Assembly: GCA_964458555.1 (NCBI GenBank)
Contig: CAYWJH010000005.1
Location: 1-64,000, forward strand
From: SLST01 sp964458555
GTDB taxonomy: Bacteria; Spirochaetota; Spirochaetia; DSM-27196; SLST01
Length of the DNA: 64,000 bases
Reading direction: 5' to 3'
This document shows, piece by piece, positions 16,874 through 25,733 of this stretch. The translations under genes and the position numbers were made by a program. How positions within the stretch are numbered: position 1 is the stretch's first letter; each line of letters begins with the position of its first letter. The notes beneath the pieces were generated by a model. It did not search any database, was not told the origin of the DNA, and was given only the letters and a program-made list of their open reading frames with translations.

Positions 16874-16948
16874 CGGGAGCGACGGGGATTGAACCCGCGA
16901 CCTCCGGCTTGACAGGCCGGCGCGATAAACCAACTTCGCCACGCCCCC
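16874..16948 (-). tRNA. tRNA-Asp (GTC)
   Basis: 75-nt cloverleaf. The acceptor is GGGGGCG/CGCTCCC (one G-T pair), the D stem is GCGA/TCGC, the anticodon stem CCGGC/GCCGG encloses loop CTGTCAA with anticodon GTC, and the T-loop is TTCAATC. CCA is not encoded. A consensus-like promoter lies directly upstream. Confidence 0.95.
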
Positions 16949-16962
16949 GTTTGTGAGCCCGA

Positions 16963-16991
16963 AATATAGCGCCTGAAACTGCGGCTGTCAA
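16963..16991 (-). promoter_or_regulatory. sigma-70 promoter of tRNA-Asp
   Basis: On the minus strand: TTGACA (16991-16986), 17-bp spacer, TATATT (16968-16963), 14 bp upstream of the mature tRNA. Confidence 0.85.
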
Positions 16992-17023
16992 GATCGCGCC
17001 GGAACTTCGCGCCGCGCGCCGCG

Positions 17024-17052
17024 TTGACAATACCGATTGCTTCGATTACGTT
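17024..17052 (+). promoter_or_regulatory. sigma-70 promoter of the PpiD-like gene
   Basis: TTGACA (17024-17029), 17-bp spacer, TACGTT (17047-17052), 36 bp before the ATG. It is arranged back to back with the tRNA-Asp promoter. Confidence 0.65.
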
Positions 17053-17088
17053 CTGATGAACCTCCAAACACCGTCCACAGAGTGAGTA

Positions 17089-18594
17089 ATGAGTACACCC
17101 AGCCAACAGAAACCGTCGCAGGAGAGCCCGAAGCACCATCGCTCAACCGGGAAGACGCTCACCTACATAGGTACGGTCATCCTGCTCGTCGTCGTCGTCA
17201 TCGCCTTCGTCGGCACCCCCGCGGTCGGCGGTCTCGCCGGAGGCAACCGGATCAGCTTCGGCTCCTACGCCGGACGTGATATCGACTACCAAGCGGGCAA
17301 TTATCTCGCCAGGCAGTACCAGGGGCTCGCTCAGCGGGTGCAACAGCAGGACCAGCAGGTCACCGACTCGCTCGTTCGTCAGATCTGGCGCGCCGCGTTC
17401 GATCAGACCGTGTTCCACGAGGCGCTCATGGTCGAGGCGCAGAGAGCCGGCGTCGCGGTCTCCTCGGAGGCGGTGGACCGCGCGATCGCGCAGTGGCCCG
17501 AGTTCCAGGTGGACGGCCGTTTCAGCGCCGAAGAGTACAACGCGACGTCGAGTCAGGTACGACTCGCGCTGCAGAACTATCTGCGCGAATCGCTCGTCGA
17601 CCAGCAGGTTCGCACCGACCTCTTCGAACGCGTCGAGCCGACCGAGCCAGAGACGCAGTTTCTTATCGACATGGCCGGACCCGAACGCCAGTTCCGGTTC
17701 GTTCAGTTCAGCTCCGCGAGCTTCCCCGACTCGGAGGTGATCGACTACGGCGAGGCGAACGCGGACCGCTTCCGCAGGATCAACCTGTCGGTGATCTCGG
17801 TGCGAACGAGCCAATCGGACGCCGAGCGAATCCGCGAACAGGCGGTGAGTCGGCAGACTAGCTTCGAAGACCTCGCCCGCAATCAGAGCACCGACTCGTA
17901 CGCCGACGACGGCGGAGATATGGGCTGGATCTACCTCCACGAGCTCGAGCCCGATTTCGAGGACACCTCCGTCATCGAGGAGATCTTCGCGCTCGAAGAG
18001 GGCGGGATCAGCCGGGTCTTCGAGACGACATTCGGGTGGACGATCTACCGCGTGGACGAGGCGCCGATCGAGCCCGACTTCACCGACGCAAACGTGATCA
18101 CCGCGGTGCGCGATTATATGACGGTCTATGAGCGCGGCGTCATCGAGGACTATCTGCGCTCGCGCGCCGACGAGTTCGTCGCCCGGGCGCGTTCGGAGGG
18201 TTTCGACGCGGCGAGCGAGTCGATCAACCGGTCGCCCGCGACGACCGACTACTTTCCCGTCAACTATGGAAACTCCGGCTACTTCGGACAGGTGAACGCG
18301 AGCTCCAACGCGGCGCTGTCGGCCGCGGCGTTCCGCGAAGAATTCTTTGAAGAGCTCTTCGCGCTCGCGGAGGACGAGGTGAGCGAGCCCTTGGTCGTTC
18401 GCGACTACGTATTCGTCTTTCAGCTCGCCGACGAGCGCCCGCCGGAGCAGAGCACGATCGGCGTCCTCGACTCCTACACACCGCTGATCATCCGCGACTT
18501 CGCGCAACAGCAGGTCCGCGACGCGCTCGTGGACGACGATCGGCTCGTCGACAACTTCAACGCGACGTTCAACAGGGCTATCCTCGGACGTTAA
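17089..18594 (+). CDS. membrane-anchored peptidylprolyl isomerase/chaperone (PpiD/SurA-like)
   Basis: 501 aa. A short cytoplasmic N-terminus is followed by one membrane span (about 24-45, YIGTVILLVVVVIAFVGT), a helical SurA-N-like chaperone region (about 70-190, with LVRQIWRAAFDQTVFHEALMVEA) and a parvulin-like segment (about 230-310, with ADDGGDMGWIYLHELEPDF and EGGISRVFETTFGWTIYRV). Proteins of this layout assist folding of exported proteins at the outer face of the inner membrane. The parvulin core is divergent, so isomerase activity is uncertain. The next gene starts immediately after its stop. Confidence 0.8.
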   Translation: MSTPSQQKPSQESPKHHRSTGKTLTYIGTVILLVVVVIAFVGTPAVGGLAGGNRISFGSYAGRDIDYQAGNYLARQYQGLAQRVQQQDQQVTDSLVRQIWRAAFDQTVFHEALMVEAQRAGVAVSSEAVDRAIAQWPEFQVDGRFSAEEYNATSSQVRLALQNYLRESLVDQQVRTDLFERVEPTEPETQFLIDMAGPERQFRFVQFSSASFPDSEVIDYGEANADRFRRINLSVISVRTSQSDAERIREQAVSRQTSFEDLARNQSTDSYADDGGDMGWIYLHELEPDFEDTSVIEEIFALEEGGISRVFETTFGWTIYRVDEAPIEPDFTDANVITAVRDYMTVYERGVIEDYLRSRADEFVARARSEGFDAASESINRSPATTDYFPVNYGNSGYFGQVNASSNAALSAAAFREEFFEELFALAEDEVSEPLVVRDYVFVFQLADERPPEQSTIGVLDSYTPLIIRDFAQQQVRDALVDDDRLVDNFNATFNRAILGR

Positions 18595-20181
18595 GTGGAG
18601 CCGGAGCTTCGCCTCGAGCAGACCCCTCACGGATCACAGGTCTACTATCGAGGTCGCAGGCTCTACGGCCCACGCCCCGAGATAGACGCCGGCCGCCGCG
18701 CCGCCGCGGTCGGCGTACCCCCAGACACCCTCGTCCTCTGGTTCTCACCGCTGGTCTGGCACGGCTGGCGTGAGCTCGCCGAGACGATCGGCGGATCGAC
18801 CGACGTCGTCGCGCTGGAGGTGGACCCCCTCCTGCTCGAGCTCTCGCGGCGCACACGGCCCGAAGAGCTCTCCGATCGTTTCTCGCTGATTCCTGCGACG
18901 GACCGGGAGATGCTTGCAGCGCTCAGACGCGCGGGAGAACACCGGTATCGCCGGGTCGTAGAGGTGACGACCTCCGCCTCCTCGCTCGTCCATCGCGCCG
19001 CCTACCGCGCCTTGCGCGACCTCGCCGAGCGTGAGATCCGCGTGTTCTGGCAGAATCGCCTTACGCTGTCGGCGATGGGCCGGCTCTGGATCCGAAATCT
19101 CGTCGAGAACCTTCCGGAGCTGATGCACGCCGATGCGCTCCCCGCGCTCTGCGGCCCCGTCGTCGTCTGCGGTGCCGGACCCTCGCTCGAGGCGGCGTTG
19201 CCGGCGATCGCCCGCAACCGCTCTGCGGTTAGGGTGCTCGCGGTCGACACCGCGGTGCCGGTACTCGACGCCGTGGGCGTCCGCCCCGACGTCGTGATCG
19301 CGCTCGAGGGGCAGCTCGCGAACGCCTACGACTTCCTCCCGGTCACCAGGAGGGACTACCGCCTCGTCACCGACCTCACCTCCGACCCGACGACCGCGCG
19401 CCTCCACGCTTCGCGCAGCTGGACGCTCACCGCGTTCGCGCCGGTCGGCCTGCTCGACCGTGCCGCGGCGCTCCCGGGGGTTGCGGCGATGATGCCCGCT
19501 CTCGGCTCGGTCGGCGTCGCCGCGGTCCGACTCGCGGCGATGCAGGGCGCGTCGCCGATCGTCCTCGCCGGGCTCGACTTCGCGGTGCTACCCGGCACGA
19601 CCCACGCGCGCGGCGCACCGGCGTACCTGAACGCGTTCGCGACGTGCGACCGTCTCCGTCGGCCGACCGACGCCGCGCTCGCGGCGAGACTCGTCCGTCT
19701 GCCGGGACCGCACGGTCCGGTCGCCTCCACGCTCGTCCTCAAAGGCTACGCCGATGAGCTGCGCTCGCTCGTTGCGAAGCGAACCGACGTGTTCGTGCTC
19801 GAACCGATCGGACTCGATGTCGGGGCGCCATCGATCGATCGCGAGGAGTTCTCCCGGCTCGCCGCGGCGGTGCCCGCGGCGACTTCGGCGTCGAGCGCGA
19901 GGCCGACGACGACGGCCGACGAGCGTCGCGCCCGGCTCGCGGCGTTCGTTCGCGCGGAGATCGAGCTGCTCGACTCGGTCGATTTGTCGGACGGCTCGGG
20001 TGCAGACGAGCTTCCCGGGCGGATCGACTATCTCGCGAGCGAGATCCCCGAGCGCATCGAGAGCCTCTCCGGGCGGGTGTGCCTCGCACCGCTTGACCGG
20101 TCGGCGCGGGCGAGGTTGCGCATCACCGCCGACTATTACCGGGACCGCTGGAGCGCGACGCTCGGCCGTCTGGAGCAATGA
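18595..20181 (+). CDS. DUF115 (MptE-like / motility accessory factor) protein
   Basis: 528 aa from GTG 18595, with no gap after the upstream stop. The central part (about 185-270) carries the DUF115 signature: a Rossmann-like GAGPSLEAALPAI loop, then VLAVDTAVPVLDAVGVRPDVVIALEG. DUF115 is shared by archaeal 6-hydroxymethylpterin pyrophosphokinase and by Campylobacter/Helicobacter Maf motility accessory factors linked to flagellin glycosylation. In spirochaetes the second role seems more plausible, but this is inference. It has no signal peptide and is Arg- and Ala-rich. It converges on lepA with a 4-bp gap. Confidence 0.75.
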   Translation: MEPELRLEQTPHGSQVYYRGRRLYGPRPEIDAGRRAAAVGVPPDTLVLWFSPLVWHGWRELAETIGGSTDVVALEVDPLLLELSRRTRPEELSDRFSLIPATDREMLAALRRAGEHRYRRVVEVTTSASSLVHRAAYRALRDLAEREIRVFWQNRLTLSAMGRLWIRNLVENLPELMHADALPALCGPVVVCGAGPSLEAALPAIARNRSAVRVLAVDTAVPVLDAVGVRPDVVIALEGQLANAYDFLPVTRRDYRLVTDLTSDPTTARLHASRSWTLTAFAPVGLLDRAAALPGVAAMMPALGSVGVAAVRLAAMQGASPIVLAGLDFAVLPGTTHARGAPAYLNAFATCDRLRRPTDAALAARLVRLPGPHGPVASTLVLKGYADELRSLVAKRTDVFVLEPIGLDVGAPSIDREEFSRLAAAVPAATSASSARPTTTADERRARLAAFVRAEIELLDSVDLSDGSGADELPGRIDYLASEIPERIESLSGRVCLAPLDRSARARLRITADYYRDRWSATLGRLEQ

Positions 20182-20185
20182 GCGC

Positions 20186-21988
20186 TCACGTCTCTTCGCT
20201 CTTCAGCGCCGCGAGGAAGGCGGTCTGCGGGACTTCGACGTTGCCGACGAGCTTCATCCGCTTCTTGCCTTCTTTCTGTTTCTCGAGCAGTTTGCGCTTT
20301 CGCGTGATGTCGCCCCCGTAGCACTTCGCGGTGACGTCCTTGCGAACCGCGTTGATCGTCTCCCGGGCGATGATCGTTCCGCCAATCGCGCCCTGCAGCG
20401 GGATCTTGAACTGGTGGCGGGGAATCTCGTCCTTGAGCTTCCGGCAGATCGTCCGCGCGCGGTCGGCGGCGGTGTCGCGGAAGACGAGCTGGCTCAGCGC
20501 GTCCACCGGTTTGCCGCCGACGAGAATATCGAGCTTGGCAAGCTTCGTCTCGCGGTAGCCGATCATCTCGTAGTCGAACGAGGCGTACCCGCGGCTGATG
20601 CTCTTGAGCTTGTCGTAGAAGTCGAAGAGCACCTCCGCGAGCGGCATCTCGTACACGAGCTCCACCCGGCGCGAGTCGAGATAGTGCATCGTCACCTGAA
20701 CGCCGCGTTTTTCCATGCAGAGTGTCATGACGTTGCCCACGTAGTCGGTCGGAGTCATGATGTCGGCCCGGATGAACGGCTCGTACGCCCTCTCTATCTT
20801 GTCTTCGCCGGGGTAGAACTCCGGGTTGTCGACCTCAAGCTCCTCCCCTTCGTCGGTCTCGAGACGGTACTTCACCGACGGTGCGGTGAGAATGATCGAG
20901 AGGTCGAACTCGCGTTCGAGCCGCTCCTGGATAACCTCCAGGTGAAGCAGGCCCAGAAATCCGCACCGGAACCCGAACCCGAGCGCGGCAGAGCTGTCCT
21001 TCTCGTAGACGAGCGACGCGTCGTTCAGGGTGAGCCGATCCATCGCGGCCGACAACTCGTCGTAGTCGTTCGCGTCGATGGGATAGATCGAGCTGAAGAC
21101 GACCGGCTTGACCTCGCGGAACCCGGGCAGCGGCGCGTCGCAGGGGTGAGCGGCGTGCGTGATGGTGTCGCCGACCCGAATATCCGAGATGTTCTTGATG
21201 CCGGCGACGATGTACCCGACGTCGCCGGCCTGCAATTCCTCGGTCTCGGCGAGGATGATCCGAAACTGTCCGGTCGCCTCGATCTTGTAGCGCCCGCCGG
21301 ACGCCCAGACGAGGATCTCATCGCCCGGGTTGAGCGTCCCGTCGAAGACGCGCAGATGCACGATCACGCCGCGATACGGGTCGTAGTGCGAGTCGAAGAT
21401 GAGCGCACGAAGCGCGGCCTCGGTATCTCCGTTCGGCGGCGGGATGCGCTGGACGAGAGCCTCGAGGAGCTCGGGGACACCCTCGCCGGTCTTGGCCGAG
21501 ATGAGCAGCGCCGAATCGGCGTCGAGGCCCAGGTCGTTCTCGATCTCCTCCTTGACGCGCTCGATCTCCGCACCGGGGAGATCGATCTTGTTGATGACGG
21601 GAATGATCTCGAGGTTGTGGTCCATCGCGAGGTAGAGGTTCGACAGCGTCTGCGCCTCCACGCCCTGCGTCGCGTCCACGAGCAGCAGCGCGCCGTCGCA
21701 CGAGCTGATCGCGCGCGAGACTTCGTACGAGAAGTCGACGTGTCCCGGGGTGTCGACGAGGTTGAGCTCGTAGCTTCTGCCGTCGTCGGCGACGTACGGC
21801 AGACGAACAGCCTGGCTCTTGATCGTGATGCCCCGCTCGCGCTCGATGTCCATCGAGTCGAGAATCTGGTCCTGGAACTCGCGCTCGGCGACGATCTTCG
21901 CGCGCTGGATGAACCGATCGGCGAGCGTACTCTTCCCGTGGTCTATATGGGCGATGATGCAGAAATTGCGAATATGGTCTTGCGTCAT
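20186..21988 (-). CDS. lepA: elongation factor 4 (LepA), back-translocating GTPase
   Basis: 600 aa. The G-domain motifs are intact: HIDHGKSTL (G1), DTPGHVDF (G3) and NKIDLPGA (G4). Domains II and III and the LepA-specific C-terminal domain (SYDYEMIGYRETKLAKLDILVGGKPVDALS region) follow. It acts on stalled or mis-translocated ribosomes. The start is chosen at ATG 21988 because the protein then begins MTQDHIRNFCIIAHIDHG, matching the family. That ATG has no ribosome site, however. An in-frame GTG at 22024 overlaps the stop of the upstream kinase gene (GTGA) and would add 12 residues through translational coupling. Confidence 0.93.
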   Translation of the reverse strand: MTQDHIRNFCIIAHIDHGKSTLADRFIQRAKIVAEREFQDQILDSMDIERERGITIKSQAVRLPYVADDGRSYELNLVDTPGHVDFSYEVSRAISSCDGALLLVDATQGVEAQTLSNLYLAMDHNLEIIPVINKIDLPGAEIERVKEEIENDLGLDADSALLISAKTGEGVPELLEALVQRIPPPNGDTEAALRALIFDSHYDPYRGVIVHLRVFDGTLNPGDEILVWASGGRYKIEATGQFRIILAETEELQAGDVGYIVAGIKNISDIRVGDTITHAAHPCDAPLPGFREVKPVVFSSIYPIDANDYDELSAAMDRLTLNDASLVYEKDSSAALGFGFRCGFLGLLHLEVIQERLEREFDLSIILTAPSVKYRLETDEGEELEVDNPEFYPGEDKIERAYEPFIRADIMTPTDYVGNVMTLCMEKRGVQVTMHYLDSRRVELVYEMPLAEVLFDFYDKLKSISRGYASFDYEMIGYRETKLAKLDILVGGKPVDALSQLVFRDTAADRARTICRKLKDEIPRHQFKIPLQGAIGGTIIARETINAVRKDVTAKCYGGDITRKRKLLEKQKEGKKRMKLVGNVEVPQTAFLAALKSEET

Positions 21989-22020
21989 AGGAGGTGGAGC
22001 AAACAATAGTGAAACACGGG

Positions 22021-23934
22021 TCACTCGTCCAGAATGGCTCGAACACGCGCGACGAGCCGGGCCGGATCGATCGGCTTCTGCATGAACCGCGTGCCGAGAC
22101 GGCGCCGTTCGTCCTCGTCCAGGTACGCCTCAGGGTACCCGGAGATGAACAGGCATCTCATCCCCGGGTGCTCGCCGGTCAGACGTTCGGCGAGCTCGCG
22201 CCCCGAGAGGTGAGGCATGACGACGTCGGTGATGAGCAGCTGTACGCGCTCCCCGTGCTGCTCGTCCACGAGCACGGCTTCACCGGCGTTGGCAGCCTCG
22301 AGCACCTGGTACCCCTTCCGTCGCAGAACGCGCGCCAACAAGGCCCGAATCGCCTCGTCGTCTTCGACGAGCAGAATCGTCTCGGCCCCTCCCGAGGCGC
22401 CCGATATCGACTCGGGCTCATCGCGCTCACCGGACCCGCCGGCGTGCACGGGAAGGTACACGGTAAACGTCGTTCCCTTGCCCTCTGCGCTGTCGAGGTC
22501 GATGAAGCCTCCGCTCTGCGCGACGATTCCGTATACGGTCGACAGACCGAGCCCCGTGCCCTGCCCCACACCCTTCGTCGTGAAGAACGGCTCGAATACG
22601 CGTTCCACTACGTCCCGGCTCATGCCGACGCCCGTGTCGCGGACGACAATCGCCACAAAGGCACCCGGCTCGACCCCCTCGTGGCCCTCGACGTGCGCCG
22701 CATCCACGTTCCGCACCTCGGTACGAATCGCGAGGCGCCCCCCGTCGGGCATCGCGTCGCGTGCGTTCACCACCAGGTTCATCAGCACCTGTTCGAGCTG
22801 GCTCGGGTCGACCAGCACGTGAGCGGGGTTCGCGGCCAGGTCTACCTGGGTGCGAACATCGTCGCTCACGAGCCGCCGGATCATCTTCTCCATGTCGGCG
22901 ACGATCTCGTTGACGTCCACGACCCGCGGCTCCAGCATCTGGTGACGGCTGAACGCGAGCAGCTGTCTGGTCAGCGCGGCCGAGCGCATCGCCGCCTTCT
23001 GAATCCCGTCGACGTCGGATCGCAGCGCCTCCGGATCGTCGACCGCGTGCGGGAGCCCCTCCTTGAGCAGCTTGGCGTATCCGAGGATGACGGTGAGCAG
23101 GTTGTTGAAGTCGTGCGCGATGCCGCCGGTGAGACGACCGACCGCCTCCATTTTCTGCGAACGCCGCAGTTGCTCTTCCTGCCGCCGTAGCGCCTCCTGC
23201 TGCTCGAGACGCTCGGAGACGTCGCGGATGATCACCACCCACCCGTTGCGAGCGCCGTCCTTGGCGAGCAGCGGCGCGAGGTCGCGCTCCACGGCGATGG
23301 TCGTCCCATCGTCGCGATCGAGGAAGAGCCGCCCGTCGCAATCGGCGACAGGGCTGACCGGTTCGCTGTTCTCGAGGCGAAGCCGCAGGACGGCCGACAG
23401 CTCGTGCCCAACGATTTCGTCTCGAGCCCTCCCGAGGATCGACTCGGCGACGCTGTTCGAGAAATCGACGCGATACGCCTCGTCGGTGACGAGCACGCCG
23501 TCCTGGATACTCTCGAGCGTCGTGCTGAAAAGCCGCTCGCGGCGCTGAAGCTGTTGCTCCATCGTGTGGCGGTGAAGCGAGATCACCACCGCGTTACGCA
23601 GCTCCCGCTCGTCGAACGGCTTGACGATGAAGGCGAACGGTTGCGCGAGCTTCGCGCGTTCGAGCGTTTCCTGCGTATCGAGCGCGGTCAGCAGGATGAC
23701 CGGGATGTCGAAACGCTCTTTGACCAGCTTCGCCGTCTCGACCCCGTCGAGCTCGCCCTTGAGGATGATATCGAGCAGAACGAGATCGGCCCCGAGCTGC
23801 GGGAGGCTCTCGAGCAAGCTCTCACCACTCGCGAAGACGGCGGGCACCTCGTAACCGAGGTGCTCGAGTTGGAGCTTGATGTCGAGCGCGACGATGTTTT
23901 CGTCTTCGACAACGACGATGCGTTGCGTATCCAC
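22021..23934 (-). CDS. hybrid signalling protein: receiver-PAS-histidine kinase-receiver
   Basis: 637 aa, soluble. The N-terminal receiver has its phospho-acceptor Asp55 (LVLLDIIL) and Lys105. A PAS domain (about 128-245) follows, then a HisKA domain with H274 in GGIAHDFNNLL, an ATPase domain with N-box NARDAMPDGG (390-399) and G-boxes DTGVGM and GTGLGLS, and a C-terminal receiver with Asp570 (LLITDVVMP). The layout suggests a cytoplasmic phosphorelay node that receives a phosphate, senses a ligand through PAS, and hands a phosphate to its own or another receiver. No output DNA-binding gene lies beside it. It sits between the trypsin-like lipoprotein gene and lepA, with a gap of 24 bp upstream and an overlap downstream. 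Confidence 0.9.
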   Translation of the reverse strand: MDTQRIVVVEDENIVALDIKLQLEHLGYEVPAVFASGESLLESLPQLGADLVLLDIILKGELDGVETAKLVKERFDIPVILLTALDTQETLERAKLAQPFAFIVKPFDERELRNAVVISLHRHTMEQQLQRRERLFSTTLESIQDGVLVTDEAYRVDFSNSVAESILGRARDEIVGHELSAVLRLRLENSEPVSPVADCDGRLFLDRDDGTTIAVERDLAPLLAKDGARNGWVVIIRDVSERLEQQEALRRQEEQLRRSQKMEAVGRLTGGIAHDFNNLLTVILGYAKLLKEGLPHAVDDPEALRSDVDGIQKAAMRSAALTRQLLAFSRHQMLEPRVVDVNEIVADMEKMIRRLVSDDVRTQVDLAANPAHVLVDPSQLEQVLMNLVVNARDAMPDGGRLAIRTEVRNVDAAHVEGHEGVEPGAFVAIVVRDTGVGMSRDVVERVFEPFFTTKGVGQGTGLGLSTVYGIVAQSGGFIDLDSAEGKGTTFTVYLPVHAGGSGERDEPESISGASGGAETILLVEDDEAIRALLARVLRRKGYQVLEAANAGEAVLVDEQHGERVQLLITDVVMPHLSGRELAERLTGEHPGMRCLFISGYPEAYLDEDERRRLGTRFMQKPIDPARLVARVRAILDE

Positions 23935-23958
23935 TCAATCCCCCCGGCTAAGACGGCG

Positions 23959-25731
23959 CTACAACAGGTTATCGCGCTCCACGTACGCCGCGAGCTGGAT
24001 GCCGGTCTGCATGAATCCCTCGGTGCGCTTCTGGATGAACATGCGCAGATATACGATATCAAGTTCATCGTCGAAGTCGAACTCGCGTTCGACGAAGGTG
24101 TCCCCGGCGGTAATGCCCGTCTCGTCCGCGATGCTGCCGGGGTAGACTTGCGTGACGCGGTAGCTCTGCCTGAACGAGAAGCCGCCCGTGCGCTCGACGC
24201 GCATCCCGAAGAGAACCGGGTAGAGCCGATCGTGCAGGTCTGCCTCGAGCGCTGCCTCGACCGGGCTCGCCGGCCGCTCGACCAGCGAAACGACCCCCGA
24301 CAAAGACTCTCCATCGCGAAGCCACGCGAGCTCCACGAGCGAACCGGGGTCCCTCCTGAGAAGAAACGACTGCGCAGCGGCGATGTCGCTCGCCGGCCAC
24401 TCGCCGAAGGCGCTCAGGACGTCGCCCACGAGAATGCCGGCCTCGTCGGCGGGCGAGCCGGTTGCCACGTAGCTCACCTCGAGTCCCTCGGCAACGCGTT
24501 CGACCGCAACGCCCATCCAGGGCACGGTGACCGAACCCTCGGCGTAGAGGTCGGGGAAGAAGGTGTGAATCCAGTACGAAGGGATCGCGAAGTTCACGCC
24601 CTCGAACTGCTCGATCCCGGCGAACACCACTCCGACGAGCCGCCCCTGCCGGTCGAGCAGCGGCCCCCCGGAGCTGCCCGGGTTGATCGGCACGTCCACC
24701 TGCATCGCGTCGCCCATCTGCAGAAAGCGCCGCCCCACCGCGGAGATGATTCCGGAAGTAATCGAGTTCTCCAGGCCGCCGGGAGATCCTATCGCTACGA
24801 TGCCGGAGCCCGGCTCGAGCGATCGGATGTCCGTGAACGAGAACACGTAGGGCGCGTCGACTTCGATCTTCAGAAGCGCCACGTCGAAGATCCGGCTGTA
24901 GCCGACGACACGAGCCGGGATCCGCGTGTTGGGATCCGACGGCAAACGCACGTAGAGACGCGAGTATCCTTCGTATTCAGGATCGACTTCGCTGGAGATG
25001 ACGTGGTAGTTCGTGACGACGTAGCCCCGCGGATCGACGAAAAAGCCGCTGCCGATTACGCGGTCGGGAATCCCCATCCCGCCTTCGAGTCTGATCCCAC
25101 GGTTCACCCAGATGGTGACCACTCCCTCGCTCATCTCCACCGGGCTCGCGTCGCTGGTGGCAAACGCGACCGCATCCGGGTTGTCGCCTCGCCAGCCCGG
25201 TCCGAGGATCTCCGCGAAAAGCGACACCGCGTGACGATTGTTCAGGTCAACCGCGACCTCCACCGCGCGCTCGAGCGCGACCCGCGGGAGCGAGGAGAGC
25301 GACGGCGCGCGCGCGAGCACGGCGAGAGCCGCCGGGTCGTTGCCTTCGTCGGCGAGCTGGCTCGCGTACTCGAGATGGAGCCGCGAGATGAGCTCGGGAT
25401 CGTTCTCTTCTACGCCCAGAACGGCAAGATTGCGGTACGCCCGGATCGCATCGCGCGGGCGGCCCTCGGCGCGAGCGTCATCGTACTCGCGTCGAATGCC
25501 GTCTATCGCGTCGGCGAGTAAGGAGTCGAGCTCGCTCTGCGGAAGGACATCGTCCCTGCGCAGCGCGGTGATGCGCTGAACCGCCCGCTCGGGACGCCCC
25601 GCGTCGATATGCGCGAGCAACTCGGAGCGCACGACGTCGGGACGCAGGCGAACCGGCGCGTCGACCTCGGTGGCGCACGAGGAGAGTACTGCGGCAAGGA
25701 CGACGAACGCGCCCCACGTGAACGTTCTCAC
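23959..25731 (-). CDS. trypsin-like (S1C/DegP-type) lipoprotein protease with PDZ domain
   Basis: 590 aa. It has a lipoprotein signal with lipobox LSSC (Cys19), then an all-helical TPR-like N-terminal region (about 30-185) and a trypsin fold with a complete triad: His243 (GYVVTNYHVI), Asp283 (IFDVALLKI), Ser354 (INPGSSGGPL). A PDZ domain follows (about 395-480, ATGSPADEAGILVGDVL), then a second, weaker PDZ-like part (VYPGSIADETGITAGDTF). It is expected to be anchored to a membrane and to act in the periplasm on misfolded envelope proteins. It is placed 2 bp after an exported DxDxDG-repeat protein and downstream of ftsH, so membrane and periplasmic quality control share an operon. Confidence 0.88.
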   Translation of the reverse strand: MRTFTWGAFVVLAAVLSSCATEVDAPVRLRPDVVRSELLAHIDAGRPERAVQRITALRRDDVLPQSELDSLLADAIDGIRREYDDARAEGRPRDAIRAYRNLAVLGVEENDPELISRLHLEYASQLADEGNDPAALAVLARAPSLSSLPRVALERAVEVAVDLNNRHAVSLFAEILGPGWRGDNPDAVAFATSDASPVEMSEGVVTIWVNRGIRLEGGMGIPDRVIGSGFFVDPRGYVVTNYHVISSEVDPEYEGYSRLYVRLPSDPNTRIPARVVGYSRIFDVALLKIEVDAPYVFSFTDIRSLEPGSGIVAIGSPGGLENSITSGIISAVGRRFLQMGDAMQVDVPINPGSSGGPLLDRQGRLVGVVFAGIEQFEGVNFAIPSYWIHTFFPDLYAEGSVTVPWMGVAVERVAEGLEVSYVATGSPADEAGILVGDVLSAFGEWPASDIAAAQSFLLRRDPGSLVELAWLRDGESLSGVVSLVERPASPVEAALEADLHDRLYPVLFGMRVERTGGFSFRQSYRVTQVYPGSIADETGITAGDTFVEREFDFDDELDIVYLRMFIQKRTEGFMQTGIQLAAYVERDNLL

Positions 25732-25733
25732 AC

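Noticed and set aside
23404..25521. A 705-codon frame antisense to the kinase and the trypsin-like protease
   Set aside because: Same GC-bias shadow; both sense genes have full catalytic motifs.
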